Assembly (NCBI RefSeq): GCF_042100115.1 | Contig: NC_091272.1 | Span: 3,968,001-4,032,000 of the forward strand | Direction of reading: 5' to 3' | Length of the DNA stretch: 64,000 bases | Source: Alternaria dauci | Taxonomy: Eukaryota > Ascomycota > Dothideomycetes > Pleosporales > Pleosporaceae | Shown: piece after piece, positions 32,810 through 44,540 of the stretch | How the letters are laid out: each line of letters starts with the position of its first letter | Numbering within the stretch: the stretch's first letter is position 1 | Position numbers and translations under genes: made by a program | Notes under the pieces: model-generated | What the model was told of the DNA's origin: nothing | Database searches by the model: none | Seen by the model: only the letters and a program-made list of their open reading frames with translations

Positions 32810-35196
32810 TCACGATGCTCCTTCCTCTTCGTTATGCCACGCCGCCGGATCTTCTGGCCCAGGAACAGGCCCGCCAGGCACACTTGGTCCAACAACGGCC
32901 GCTGCGCCTGCACTCGTCTCGTAACTAAACAAGAAATAGAATACCATAAAATGCAATGCCAGCAGATACCCTGCAAAGATGTTGCGACTTGTCCGTGTTT
33001 GGAGTACAAACTTGGTGACCCGCAGGATCATGCGTTCGAAGAGATGCATGCGCTTCATAGCCCTTGCGCTCTCGCGGCCTCGGAACGCGGCAAAGGGGCT
33101 GAGATTAGATTCATAGGCTGATCGGTACTTGGTATCGACCACTGAACCCCCACCATCGCCCATGTTGATGGCGGAGGGATTAGGGTTTGTGGCGTAACTA
33201 GAGGCGCTGGATGCTGGCCCTCGGTTGACCGCGTTGTAACTACTCACATACCTCGTCTTCTCATACAAGTCCAGATTGTCCTTTTGTAGCGCGCCAATCT
33301 CACTTCGCAGCGATGAGACGGTTTGGTAAGACTTTTGAAGCTCAGCCTCGAGCTCAGAGTTGCGCTTCTTGAAGCGGTCGCGTTGGGCGGTGATCATAGG
33401 TAGAATGCCAGACCCGCCTCCCGCGGGCTCGCCACCACCGCCGCCTCCAGCGCGCAGAGAGGCCAATGTTGGGGCTTGCGACGAGTTGTCGAAGCCGGAG
33501 ATGATGGACGAGGTGGGTGATGAGCGGCCTCTTCGGCCTCCGGCAAAGGAAGATTGTGGATAGCGAGATACATAGGTTCCTGCAACTGACATGCCAGACG
33601 GGTCAAAGGCATTGGTCGCTTCTTGCTGGACTTTTTCGAGATCGGCTTCCAGGGTTTCGTTGAGTTGTCGTGACTTTTCCAAGTCCATGTTTGTATTGGA
33701 AAGCTCTTCTTGCAGAGCTTCAAGCCGAGTCTGGAGATCTTGATGTGAGACGCGCATGACGGTGAGTTCATTGCTGAGTTTCTTGTTGCGAGCAAGTAGT
33801 AGCTGTTCAAGTGTTTCGCCTTTGCCTTTGCCAGACGAATTGTTTTGCGAAAGTGCGACGTCGGTGGCCTCGTCGTCGTCGTCGCCTGTCGCGAACTCGA
33901 TCGACTAGCTACAAGTCAGCTTGGGCTCGAAAGCACGGTTTGAGAAGCATACCTTCAATACTTCTAGTTCCTGCTTCACATTCTCGTAATCGCTCCACTT
34001 TAGTACTTTGTCGCGAAGTGCTTCCTTCTCACTCCGAAGTGACTTGATTTCGCGTTCCAGGCTTCTCGTCTCAGTTTCGAGGCGTGTTCGCTCGGAATCC
34101 TTTTCGAAGCGGGCGTTCTCAAGCTTTCGCAGGAGTGATGAGTTCTCGGAACGTAGTCGCAGGAACGCAGGGTCGTCTTCGGCAGCAAGCTGCTGCGTGG
34201 GTGCAGACGCAGACTGGGCCAGTTGGAGGCGCAACTGCTCGTTTCGTGCTGTGACTTCGGCCAATCGGTGGCTGGTTCGCTCGAGCTCTGAGCTGACAAT
34301 CTCGAGCTCCGCAGCAGTGGCACCCCGACCACCATCCTCGTCGGGCGCTTCTCCCTGGCCAAGCCGCTGCGAGACTTCGTAACTGGCCTTGAGTTCCTTC
34401 AGCAACCGGTCCTGGTTCTCGACCTTCTCTTCCAGACTCTTCTCCTTGGACTCCCAGTTGTCTTGCTTCTCCTGCAAGACGGCCGACCACGATGCCTCGA
34501 CATCCTTGATTTTGCTGTCCCGGCTGTCCTCGAGTGCTTTCCGCGCTATGCGCTCCTGTTCGAGCTTCTTGTCAGACTCGTCAAGCTGTGTGGTCAGTCT
34601 CGCCACCGTCTTCTGCAGGCGCTCGTTCTCGGACGTGAGCTTGGGCACAAGCTCTTCCGAGGTTACAAGCGAGTCGACGGAGGCTTCGAGGAGCGGGTAC
34701 GGGTCGGGTGCTTCGGAGAGGGGCGAGTAGACCTGGAAGAAGGCGGCCTGCACCGTCTTTGACTGGTTGGAAATAAGATCAATGAAGTTTTGGTATGCTG
34801 TGCATCTGACTTAGCCGAGCACCATGCGCTGCGCGAGTCGGGAAGGCTTACACTTCAAGAGGCCTTTGATGTCGCTGAGCTTGCTGGCATCGTCGAGCTT
34901 GCGGAAGTCTTTGGTCTTTTGCGCGAGGTCTTTTCGCTGCGTGAGCGTGTCTCTCTGGTGCGCGACGAGGTCCGAGGCTACCGTGTCGAGCTGGGGAATG
35001 AGCGTGGTGAGATCGATGTCTGGCGCATCGTTAGCCATTGCCTGACGGGTTGGCCGTGCCTGCTCCTACTCCGCCACGCGCCAATAGCCTTTTGGAACTT
35101 GTTTTCCTCGTCGTGCTCGTCGTCTGCGCCGCGCTCCTGCCTCTCGCCGCTGGTTCGAGTCTCGCCTCGGTCGTCCATGTCGACTCCGCCCTCCAT
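32810..35196 (-). CDS. coy1: Golgi coiled-coil membrane protein CASP/Coy1
   Basis: Exons 35196-35070, 35019-34852, 34797-33953 and 33904-32810 join to 744 residues; introns are 50, 54 and 48 bp. The N-terminus has the family block FQKAIGAWRNIDLTTLIPQL, HQRDTLTQRKDLAQKTKDFR and LLKSYQNFIDLISNQSK, then SEAPDPYPLLEASVDSLV. A long heptad-rich coiled coil fills most of the protein. At the C-terminus, the conserved FERMILRVTKFVLQTRTSRN precedes one membrane helix (about 690-708, LLALHFMVFYFLF), making it tail-anchored in the Golgi. CASP/Coy1 works with SNAREs and the COG complex in retrograde transport within the Golgi. A Gly-rich linker near GGGGGGEPAGGG interrupts the coil. It shares a short upstream region with vps3. 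Confidence 0.95.
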
Positions 35197-35541
35197 TGGT
35201 GCGCTTCGGTCGCCGCCTGTGGGCAGGAGCGACGCGTAGTTGGGATGCAACGAATAGAATGGAATGAAAGAAAAAAGACCGGCACCTCGTGCGGCTTCGG
35301 TCAGGCGTGCTCCAGGTAGACTCCTATGGCGCGCTGAAAGTCACGGACTGGAGTTGGTTACGTATGCACACAGCTTCCCCATGAAACCGCGGAAAGGTGC
35401 GGCGTTGGGCGGCCCTAATTGGTGGGCTGCGGGCACAAGAGAGCTTCACCCGGCAGCACGAGCGCATTCCCACATCCACCATGCGCGCCTCGTACACATC
35501 GCTGCCGTAGCCGGTCATGGCGCGTGTGAGGGTTGACAATC
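35197..35541. promoter_or_regulatory. Bidirectional promoter, coy1 / vps3
   Basis: 345 bp between the two start codons, GC-rich and without an obvious TATA box. Both genes serve membrane traffic, so shared control is possible (inference). Confidence 0.55.
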
Positions 35542-38500
35542 ATGGCAGAAGCATCTTTCCACCCCCAGCGACCGCCTCCGCTCGATGGCCCCTACATCCT
35601 CCGCAAGCTCGTCGCAAACCTACCGCTGTCCGCCGACGGCCCCTCTACTGACGTGCGCATCACATGTGTAGAAGTATCGAGTATGTGTGGCCCCTTGTGT
35701 TCGTGCGCCTTGCCAGGTACTCATGTCTTTAGACGGCAATCTCTATGTCGGCACCTCTGCCTCGGAGATCATCCACTTTGTCCTCCTACCACCAGAGACC
35801 GACGACCCTTCCGAAGAACCCACTGCCATTATCGCCTCCAGACTGGAGCCGCCGCACAACGACGCTAATGGGCCTGGCGTGCAGCAGATCCTGTTGCTTC
35901 CCAAGATCAGCAAGGCCTGCGTACTGTGCAACAACACGCTCTCCATATACTCGCTCCCCGAGCTGAGCCCAGACTCGACCTTTAAGCCGATTGGATGTCT
36001 TTGGGTCGGGGGTGTGGATTTGAACGAGGACATTGACGCGTCTTCTGAGGATGGCGTCGTCGTCGTTATTGGCCTGAAGAAGCGCTTGCGACTGGTGCAG
36101 ATATCCGAGAACGCCCCTCCGAAAGCGATCAAGGCAATCGAGTACGGAGGTTGCTTAGTCTCCGTGCGTCGAGATACTTTCTCATGCGCTGCTGATGCGC
36201 ACTCGTATGCCCTCCTCGACATTGTACACCAGCAAAAGATAGGCCTATTCCCCATCTCATCCTTGGACCCCAATGCTGGTGACGTCGGCGGAGCTGCTGA
36301 GCATCTGGCGACCGTACCTAGCGCACCCTCTCGAAGCGTCTCTTCTGCAGGTCGGCATCCACAAGGTCCTGAGGAGACGCGTGGCCATGCTCGAAGTACC
36401 AGTCTCAATGTGCTTGGGCTCGGCGGTCCTTCTAGGACAGCTAGTCCTCATCCTCCGGCGCAGCGATATGGCTTCGATGTGCCAGAGTCGCTGTCTCGGG
36501 ATATGTCACCAGCCCCTGCCCGTTCCCCTGCGCGGGTGCCAATGGGCGGTGAACAATCTGAGAGAACATCTAGTCGTCCTCGTGGCGGCGCAACCTCGCC
36601 CGACAAACCTCTGCCACCACCTCCTGCAGAAGAGGATGGGCCACAAGCTGAGGAGCCACCGCTGCCACAACCGCCGCCATTCGTTGCATTGAAACCTCAC
36701 GTTGCATCACCAAATCCGAACGAGTTCTTATTGACAGTCGGCACAACACCTTCTGATCAAGGTGTCGGCATGTTCGTGAATCTCGACGGGGATATGTGCA
36801 GGGGTAGTATCCAATTCAGTAGTTATCCTGATGCCATCGCTGTCGACGGCTCGGGGATGGACTTTTCAGCATCCCTCAGTCCCGACACGAACGCCGAAGA
36901 AGGCTATGTGTTGGCTGTCGTTCATCGAGAAATACAAGGCAACACTACCTATGGTGTCGAGGTACAGCGATGGGATGTAGATCCGAGCGCTGGGGACGTC
37001 GAGAAGTACTGGCTCAACTTCAGTGCTCTCGGTCTGCCGCTTCACAGCCAGCATTCACACATATCGACGCCTATAGGTATGCGCACGGTGGTGCAGCCTT
37101 ACGATCTCGTGATACCAGAAGTAGGTGCAAAACTGACTGTTCGAAAGCTACAACTTAATCCGACCGGAGAAGCAGCAGAAGAGGCCACACAGGTTGCGAA
37201 TAGCCAAACGAGGGCCGATCGCGAGTTTGCAGAGCGCCTGTCCAAGCTACAGTCCCAGATTGTCGTCTGGGCTGGTGACCAGATATGGTGGACGGTACGC
37301 AACCCACTAGTGACCCGTTTGGATTCGCGCATCGAAGCTGCGCAGTACATACAGATGGGAGACGTCACACGCATTCAGCCGGATAGAGGGGCCATAGAAA
37401 CGATATTGGGCGATATTCGAGGGCAAGAACCACGCAATGAGTCTGAATATCTCAGTCTCATATACATTCGTCAAAAGGCCTCGCTCATGCTCTTTATGGA
37501 CGTAATCCTACGTACAAAGACAAACATCATCATCTTCGAAAATGAGAAGCGCATCACAGAACAAGCGCTCATCGAGGGCGAGATGGATCCACGAGTTGTC
37601 TTGAGCCTGATGCCGATCCTCTGCCAAGAGGTCATCCAAGGGTCTGATGGCATACAAATTTACGGCGGCATCACGACTCTGGTAGAACGCTTCTTGCAAG
37701 AGAACGACGTTTCTGCCATGTCAACAAACGTCAATGGTCCCTTTGGTGATAATCTGCTGCACTTTGTCAAGCGTTATCTTCAGTTTTGGAGACGGCGAAA
37801 AGGAATGGCCAGTGTGACCAACGATCCATCAGTATTCAAGAGTGTAGATGCGGCGCTGCTTCATATTCTTCTACTGTTGGACCAAGGCAGCTCGAAAGGT
37901 ACGTCCAGCCCAGGCGCCCAACGAGTAGAACTCTATGATCTGGTGGATAAGGAGGTAGAGTGCTTTGACCGTGCTGTACAATTGCTAGAGCACTTCAAGC
38001 GTCTCTTTCTGCTCAGTCGCTTGTACCAGGGCAACTGTAAGGCTTCCATTAAGGCGTCACACGTGCTGGCAACCTGGAAACGAATCCTAGAGGGCGAAGA
38101 GGACAAGGGAGGTGAACTTGTAGATGGCGAGCAGAAAGTGCGCGACTATTTACGAAAGATTCGGGATCAGGGCCTTGTAGAAGAATACGGCGCGTGGCTA
38201 GCTAACCGGAACCCCAAACTGGGTGTTCAAGTATTCGCCGATGATCAGAGTCGAGTCAAGTTCGATCCTACCCGAGCTGTTGCTTTGCTCAGAGACAAAG
38301 CACCAGGCGCGGTCAAAGACTACCTGGAGTATCTCGTCTTCGGCCAGAAAAAGGTAAGCCTATGACTATGATTGGGTGGTTTTTGCTGACATGGCTCACA
38401 GCACCCTCAGTACGTAAATGAACTCATTGCTTTCTATCTCGACAGCGTCATCAACGAGCTGGAAAGCAACGCCGGATCGCGGGCCACGCTATCGCAAAGC

Positions 38501-39187
38501 TACGAAACATACCGTATCTTGGAGCCGCCCAAACTAACATATTTCTCCTTTATAAGCGATAACGCTCTCGATGCAGATTGGTGGAGCGCGCGTATACGTC
38601 TGCTCCAATTACTTGGCGAGACATCCTCCTATGATGTGAACACAGTTCAGTCACGCCTACAGCCGTATGAGCAAGAGCTGGTCTCAGAGATGATCATCTT
38701 GAATGGTCGACAAGAACAACACGAGGAGGCGCTGAAGTTACTTACCCATGGTCTTGGTGACTACAACACTGCTATAAGCTACTGCTTGTATGGTTACGCC
38801 TCAATACATCGACGTGCTACGCCTGGCGCACCACCTGTTTCACATAGCCAGATACCCACTCGGCCCGAGCAGTCACGCATGTTTGGACACCTTTTAAAAG
38901 AATTTCTGACTATAGAGGACCTTTCACAGCGTGTTGAGCGCACAAGTGAACTTTTGGAACGCTTTGGAGGCTGGCTCGATGTGGCTGATGTCTTGGCAAT
39001 TGTGCCAGACGATTGGTCGGTAGATGTGTTTTCTGGATTTCTGATACAGACGTTACGGAAGCTGGTGAGAGACAAGGCAGAAAGTGATATTGTGAGGGCT
39101 CTTAGCGATGCGCAGAATAGTCAGACGAGCAGCGAACTTGTAGAGAAGAGAGACGAATGTGGGGCTACATTTGAGAGGATCGCGTAG
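35542..39187 (+). CDS. vps3: CORVET subunit Vps3 / TGFBRAP1-like vacuolar sorting protein
   Basis: Exons 35542-35680, 35733-38353 and 38402-39187 encode 1181 residues; introns are 52 and 48 bp. A CNH-type N-terminal beta-propeller starts with VRITCVEVSNGNLYVGTSASE and continues IIHFVLLPPE, ILLLPKISKACVLCNNTLSI. A Pro/Ser-rich insert (about 200-320) precedes the rest of the propeller. The C-terminal alpha-solenoid holds Vps39-type segments: VQVFADDQSRVKFDP, YLEYLVFGQKK, EEALKLLTHGLGDYNTAISY and FGGWLDVADVLAIVPDDWSV, the pattern of TGFBRAP1/Vps3. Vps3 tethers Rab5-positive endosomes as part of CORVET. HOPS-specific Vps39 is the close alternative; the CVE...LYVGT start and VPDDWSV end favour the Vps3/TRAP1 branch. 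Confidence 0.85.
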
Positions 39188-39460
39188 TAGGACACACATC
39201 TACATCATCATGGCGAAAATGGGACTGAAGCACACATAATAAATCTGAGTCGTTGTGTTCCTCGATGTCACAAACGATTTTGAAAGCCCGTTGCACATAG
39301 CGCTCGCGCCTGCCTCATGGGAGTCTTGGCGTTTTCCTTACCCGAAAGCACAAGCAACACCGGAGTGTTCCACCATCACCACTCACTTCGCTCTTTGATT
39401 CATCTCCACTTCAATCCAGCTCGATTCGCACTAAGTCATTCGCAATCGCTCGGTACCACG

Positions 39461-40058
39461 ATGCAGCGCCGCATGGTAAGTGTCGACGGTTTTCGCATCG
39501 TGTTCCGCAAGTTCGCGCTAACGGCGGCAGCTCACCAAAGACGAAGAAGCCTCAGCTCAGACTGAGGACCTGGAGGTGCGTCGTGAGGACCAGGAGAAGA
39601 TCAATAAGTTCAGTTCGCTGCATCAGAAAGAGGAGGTTCTTGAGGAGGGGCTGAGGGCCAAAATTGTATGCTGCCGAAACGCTACCTCTGGTTGGTACGT
39701 GGTCTAACCTATATGCAGAAGGAAAAAGAAGACTTGGAGGAGATCTTGGGCGAATTAGAGCTCGTCGATGAAGAGGAGAGAGTACCGTAAGTTCTCTGTG
39801 ATCCACTGCAGAGTGGCTCCTCATCAGAGGTGATCTAGCTGTCATGAAGCTAATCACAGCCGCAGATACAAGGTGGGTGACTGTTTTGTCTCCTTACCAC
39901 AGCCGCAGGTTCTCGAACTTCTTAATTCTTCCACGGAGACCATTGATGGTGAGGTGGAGGCGCTAAAGGCCAAGCTAGAAAGCATACAAGAAGAGATGGG
40001 AGAATTGAAGAAGGCCCTTTATGGACGCTTTGGACGCAGCATCAACCTTGAAACATAA
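39461..40058 (+). CDS. pfd4: Prefoldin subunit 4
   Basis: Four exons (39461-39475, 39531-39665, 39719-39786, 39866-40058) give 136 residues, normal for prefoldin 4. The first exon encodes only MQRRM; then LTKDEEASAQTEDLEVRRED, DQEKINKFSSLHQKE, KEKEDLEEILGELELVDEEE and, after the last splice, YKVGDCFVSLPQPQVLELL, which is the diagnostic beta-hairpin of the subunit. Two coiled-coil helices flank the hairpin. Introns are 55, 53 and 79 bp. It is a subunit of the hexameric prefoldin complex that passes unfolded actin and tubulin to the CCT chaperonin in the cytosol. Exon pieces are so short that no single open frame shows the gene. Confidence 0.95.
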
Positions 40059-40641
40059 GCAGCGCAGAAGCCACGGGCTTTCACCTTGTGGTTGCCAAAA
40101 AAAAGAAAGTCATTTTTTCAGAATTGAATACAAGTTCAACCCAAAGGTTCCTTTCCGAGATAAGGCCAATTTCGGAATCGGCGTTCCCAATGCATGCCGT
40201 CGGAATAAGCAGATGCGCAGAAAAACACATGTACATCACTGATTCAGGGTAAGCTCCGCAGAAATTCTCCGATTTCCCTTGGAGCCGCGCATCGGCAAAC
40301 TGGCCGATGCTTAGCGACGCCCTACGGTGTCTAGTTTCCCGTGGGCAACTAAACGGCAATCGTCATCCATTCGTAGGTCAAGCACCGCCTACATCTAGAT
40401 TGGGCAACGTTGTGATCGACAGGCCAACGTGCAGCCACATCATTATCGATCAAGGCCACTGTGGCACATACTAAAGCACCTCGGATAGCTGACTTCAGTG
40501 CCCGGGGTCAGGTGTATCCACTTGCTACCGAAGTTCATTGCATCAATTCTTTAACCCCCACAGTTTCCTTCGAGAATATATGTTTGTTATCTGTCCGAAG
40601 CCACATTGCTGTTGGACAAGTGTGCCATCCAGCTGATTACC
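40059..40641. other. Intergenic: pfd4 3' flank and MFS promoter
   Basis: 583 bp between two plus-strand genes. No TATA box, repeat or gene is evident. An A-rich run lies at 40098-40107. Confidence 0.45.
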
Positions 40642-42951
40642 ATGGACAGCGGCGATCTAGAGAAAAGTTATTCCCGGGAGCAGCAAGGCTTAGGTCCGGG
40701 GCATGAGGCTATCATGTCGCCAGTCGCTCTTGTGCGGAGTTTTACATCGAAGAGCCAGAAGAGCTCAAGGAATAACAGTACGTTTGTTCTATTAAGTGTG
40801 ATGTTGGGGTTGTGTTCCACTAACTGGTCAAAATAGCCGGTGTAGAAAGCTCGCGTGCTGCGCGGTTTAGGGAACTCGGAAAAGATGTCGACGAGTCTTC
40901 TGATGCGGAAGACGAGATCGAAAGAGTTGCCTCGCGAACACCATCATCCCTCAATTCGCTCGAAAAGTCGAATGCTTCTTCCGAACCGTCGAGCGTTCAG
41001 GAAAGCCACCCAAGCGAGCGTCGTGTTATTCGCTTCGAGGACGGAGATCCTGAGAACCCTAACAACTGGGGCCGTGTGGGTCGATGCGTGGTACGGGTAA
41101 TGTTACAAGGCTAATACGAGATGCAGTGGAAGAAGATCTACGCCCTTGTCGTCGCTATTATGAGCGGTAAGTGAACCCCATCCACCTTCTACAGCCAAGA
41201 GAACTAACATGTACATAGTCATGAACAGTACCATGACCTCGAGTCTAGCAGCCGGTGCTGCAGTCCCTATATCTCGTCATTTTGAAGAGTCCGATGAGTA
41301 TAAGCTCATTCTGCCAACTTCAATTTATCTTGTCGGCTACGCATGCGGTCCCATGCTTTGGGGACCGCTATCGGAATCGTACGGTCGCAAGGGAACAATG
41401 GTAGTATCTTTCGGCATCTTTACAGTGTTCTCTATTGCTTCAGCTCTTGCACCAAACTTCGCAGCGCTTGTAATCTTTAGGTTGCTGGTGGGTGTGGGAG
41501 GTAGCTGTGCCATCAGCGTTGTTGGTGGCATATGCGCGGACATATATCACAACCCTAAGTATCGTGGTAGAAGTATGGCTATATTTATGGTAAATTTTTC
41601 TAGCTAGTAACGCATATCGTATGCTGACCTTGAGCAACAGGCTGCGACAACCTTTGGCCCGATCTTAGGTCCTCTGGTATCTGGCTACATTGCCGTCGTG
41701 TCTTGGAGCTGGGCCTTCTGGATTGGTGCTATATTTGCTGGTGCAACATGGCCTTTATTCTACTTCTTTGATGAAACATACGGACCAACAATCTTAAAGC
41801 GGCGGGCTCAAAGATTACGCAAAGAAACGGGCGATGAGAGGATCGCAGCACCGCTGGAACTAGAGAAGACAGACTTGAACCATATCTTCACTGTCATCCT
41901 GACTAGACCGTTGCGCATGATCTGCTTCGAACCTCTGGTACTCTTCACCTGCTTATATCTGAGCTATGCCTGTAAGCCAATTGTCTTCGCTGAAAAGCAG
42001 AGACAGCGGTATACTAATGCCTCTCTCACAGATGCCATATTCTACATATTTTTGCAATCCTATCCAATCATTTTTCAGGGTATTTATCACTTCAATGCCG
42101 GAGAGACCGGCATCGCTTTTCTCCCCATTGGCGTCGGTGCAGTCATCTCCGCTGGTATCTATCTATCTTGGGACTGTGCGTATCTCCAAATACCAACTGC
42201 GTGTGAAATACTTACTGACGTTATCAATTGAACCTAGGGTATCTGGCTCGCTCTCAACGTCTGAACCGGCCTTGGTCACAGGATGAAGAGATGCGCCGTC
42301 TACCCCTAGCATGTATAGCAGGCCCATTCTTTGTTATCAGTGCGTTTTGGCTTGGCTGGACAAGTAGAGAGGGCATACACTGGATTGTACCGACTCTCGC
42401 TGGCATTTTGTTTGGCATGGGTTACCTGTGTCTATTCATGGCTCTACTCAACTACCTCGTTGACGCATACGAAATTTTCGCTGCAAGGTACGCTGGGCCT
42501 GTACGAAATGCGTATGAGACATACACTGACTTCGTATGTTCGCATCTGCAGCGCCATGGCCGCCGCCTCACTATCTCGGTCTTCCTTTGGTGCTGTGTTG
42601 CCATTTGCTGCAAAGCCGATGTATAGAGCCATGGGTGTGGCTTGGGCGACAAGTTTACTAGGCTTCTTTAGCTTGGCGCTTTGTGTTGTGCCCTTTGTAT
42701 TTGTAAAGGTAAATTACGACTGACGAAATGAGCATGAGACATAAGCTAACTCCATGTCTCCAAATTTGCAGTGGGGTGGTACGATGAGGGATCGAAGTAA
42801 ATTTTGTCAGTACCTGAGGCAGAAGAAGATGGAAGAGGAGACAGAAAGGGGTAGGGAGAGGGAGAAGGAGAGGGAGAGGGAGAAGGTGACATTGAGTGTT
42901 AATCAGCTCAGCGCCAAGGCAAACGAAACTCCTGTCAAGGAAGATGTGTAG
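40642..42951 (+). CDS. Major facilitator superfamily transporter (DHA1-type drug:H+ antiporter)
   Basis: Nine exons: 40642-40777, 40837-41075, 41127-41166, 41219-41589, 41641-41971, 42032-42175, 42238-42487, 42552-42708 and 42772-42951, giving 615 residues. A hydrophilic N-terminus ends in FEDGDPENPNNWGRWKK, the pre-helix-1 signature of fungal DHA1/Tpo1-like carriers. Typical motifs follow: PLSESYGRKG between helices 2 and 3, FRLLVGVGGSCAISVVGG, YRGRSMAIFMAATTFGPILGPLVSG, and LSWDWYLAR after helix 8. Twelve helices are expected, in the plasma membrane. The C-terminal tail has Arg/Glu/Lys repeats (GREREKEREREK). Intron 5 (41972-42031) is 60 bp and stop-free, so it reads as coding, but LYLSYAYAIFYIFLQSYP across the splice is the conserved form. 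Substrate is unknown; drugs or polyamines are usual in the family. Confidence 0.92.
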
Positions 42952-44540
42952 ACTATCACTGGATGGTGGCGTTGCATGTATCATGCCGCAAACAGCGAGG
43001 TCATAAAACTGGGCTGTAGACAGCCCTGACTTTATGCCAGAAATTACACATAACGTAGCAGGTCCAGCTTTCAGGTGACAGCTTGTTACACAACCGTACA
43101 GGACAGACTCATAGCACTACGAGATCCCTATCCTGCATGCAGAAGACCGGTCAACATCGGCCAGAATGGTCCTCCTATTTTCACATATCAGAACGCGACA
43201 GGAATCAGGGAATATCGTGCAGGCAAACAAATCAACAGCCAGATGTCGTTGAACTGGAATATGTCAACCAGAATAAAAAAAAGCAGGAAAAGAGACTGCA
43301 AGCCAGGGCATCGATATCGCACATAATCACTGATCATTGCTGTAGTCCGCCCGATGTACCACGACTCTCCCACCTCATCTAGAGCACCCACAGCACCAAA
43401 ACAAAATGATAACATGCCTCCAATCTTCACTGATATGCTTGTCGCCTCGTGCGAGTCAATAAGATTGTACCCATATTCTTGTCGAAATCTAACTGACTCC
43501 TCAATAGCGAGGACGAAGTAGACAATGGACAAGTATCTAGTAGCAGCGCCCAGGTTGGAGACGATGTCGTTGTAGGACTTGTGTACTCAACACGAAATTA
43601 CCTAGGTAGACTATGAAACACATGAATTGGAAATCCTAACCAATGAAGCCAGCGTTGGAAGACCTATATAATGATGACTGCGGTAAAAACGAGTAGATGG
43701 ACCTCAATAGTCTTTCTGGCGAAGTTCCGAACAATTGCATTGAGGTACCGATGGAATACAAGTTAAAGAGGTTGCTACTTGTCATGACCATTGCTAAGAC
43801 TAAGTGAAAGAAGTGCGCTCCCGAGCGGTTGCAGCATGGATCCGATCAGCGCTGCGGAAAGTCCATCGCTATTGGCGAAGCAGCGGCCCACTTCGCACTT
43901 GACCAGAGGGTTGACGCGAATCTAGAACAGCACATTGTGGTGAACCCTGGCAGTCAACAGACTCGGAAACGGCAATAACAAGTATCTCACTTGATGATGA
44001 AGATGCCTCCTCCTACAGTAACAATGTTAACTAACTTACGAAATCACCACAAGCGTCTGGCCTCGATGTACTCCGGCATGAACTCTGAGAAGCATCCCGA
44101 TCAAAACGGTGAGAACAGGCATGACTACTGTACCATGAGATCGGCATGCGTAGCACGCCTTCACGAGGGCGCCAAGGCCATAGTATTTGCTAGAGGCCCC
44201 CAAGTATCTAGAGCAGCATTCCCCGAAATCCAAAACTTTTTGTGTAATAGCGACAGTTATTTTGGGTGTAAAGCTCAAGACTGATAGCCAGAGAAAGTCA
44301 ACTGTGAACGAAGAGATGTTGGGACTCGCAGACGCCCGACGAGTCATAGCACAGTTTGAGTCGTTGAGATTGCAAACGTGTCATGCCAAGCACAGGCCCG
44401 ATACTGTCTGCTTGGAGCTTCTTTCTGGAATTCACGCTGAAAGCCTCTCGGTTCGATTTGATACCCTTGCAACCAGATCTGACCTAGGAGTAGGAATTCG
44501 GGTTAGGTTTGTGACATGGTGCCAACGTTGACGTCTGTAA
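42952..44540. other. Intergenic with possible gene remnant
   Basis: About 1.6 kb between the MFS gene and arl3. GC content is lower than in the flanks. The only coding-like signal is on the minus strand (see 43188-44347). Confidence 0.4.
43188..44347 (-). pseudogene. Possible decayed membrane-protein gene
   Basis: Two minus-strand blocks look protein-like. Block 1 (44347-44036) reads FTVDFLWLSVLSFTPK then ITVAITQKVLDFG, reminiscent of uncharacterised multi-pass proteins of Dothideomycetes. Block 2 (about 43590-43188) reads NLGAATRYLSIVYFVLA then RQEYGYNLIDSHEAT and hydrophobic segments. The roughly 450 bp between them contain stops in all frames I followed, and I found no splice pattern that joins the blocks. 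It may be a broken gene, a gene with introns I failed to place, or chance hydrophobic frames in AT-richer DNA. Function unknown. Confidence 0.3.
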
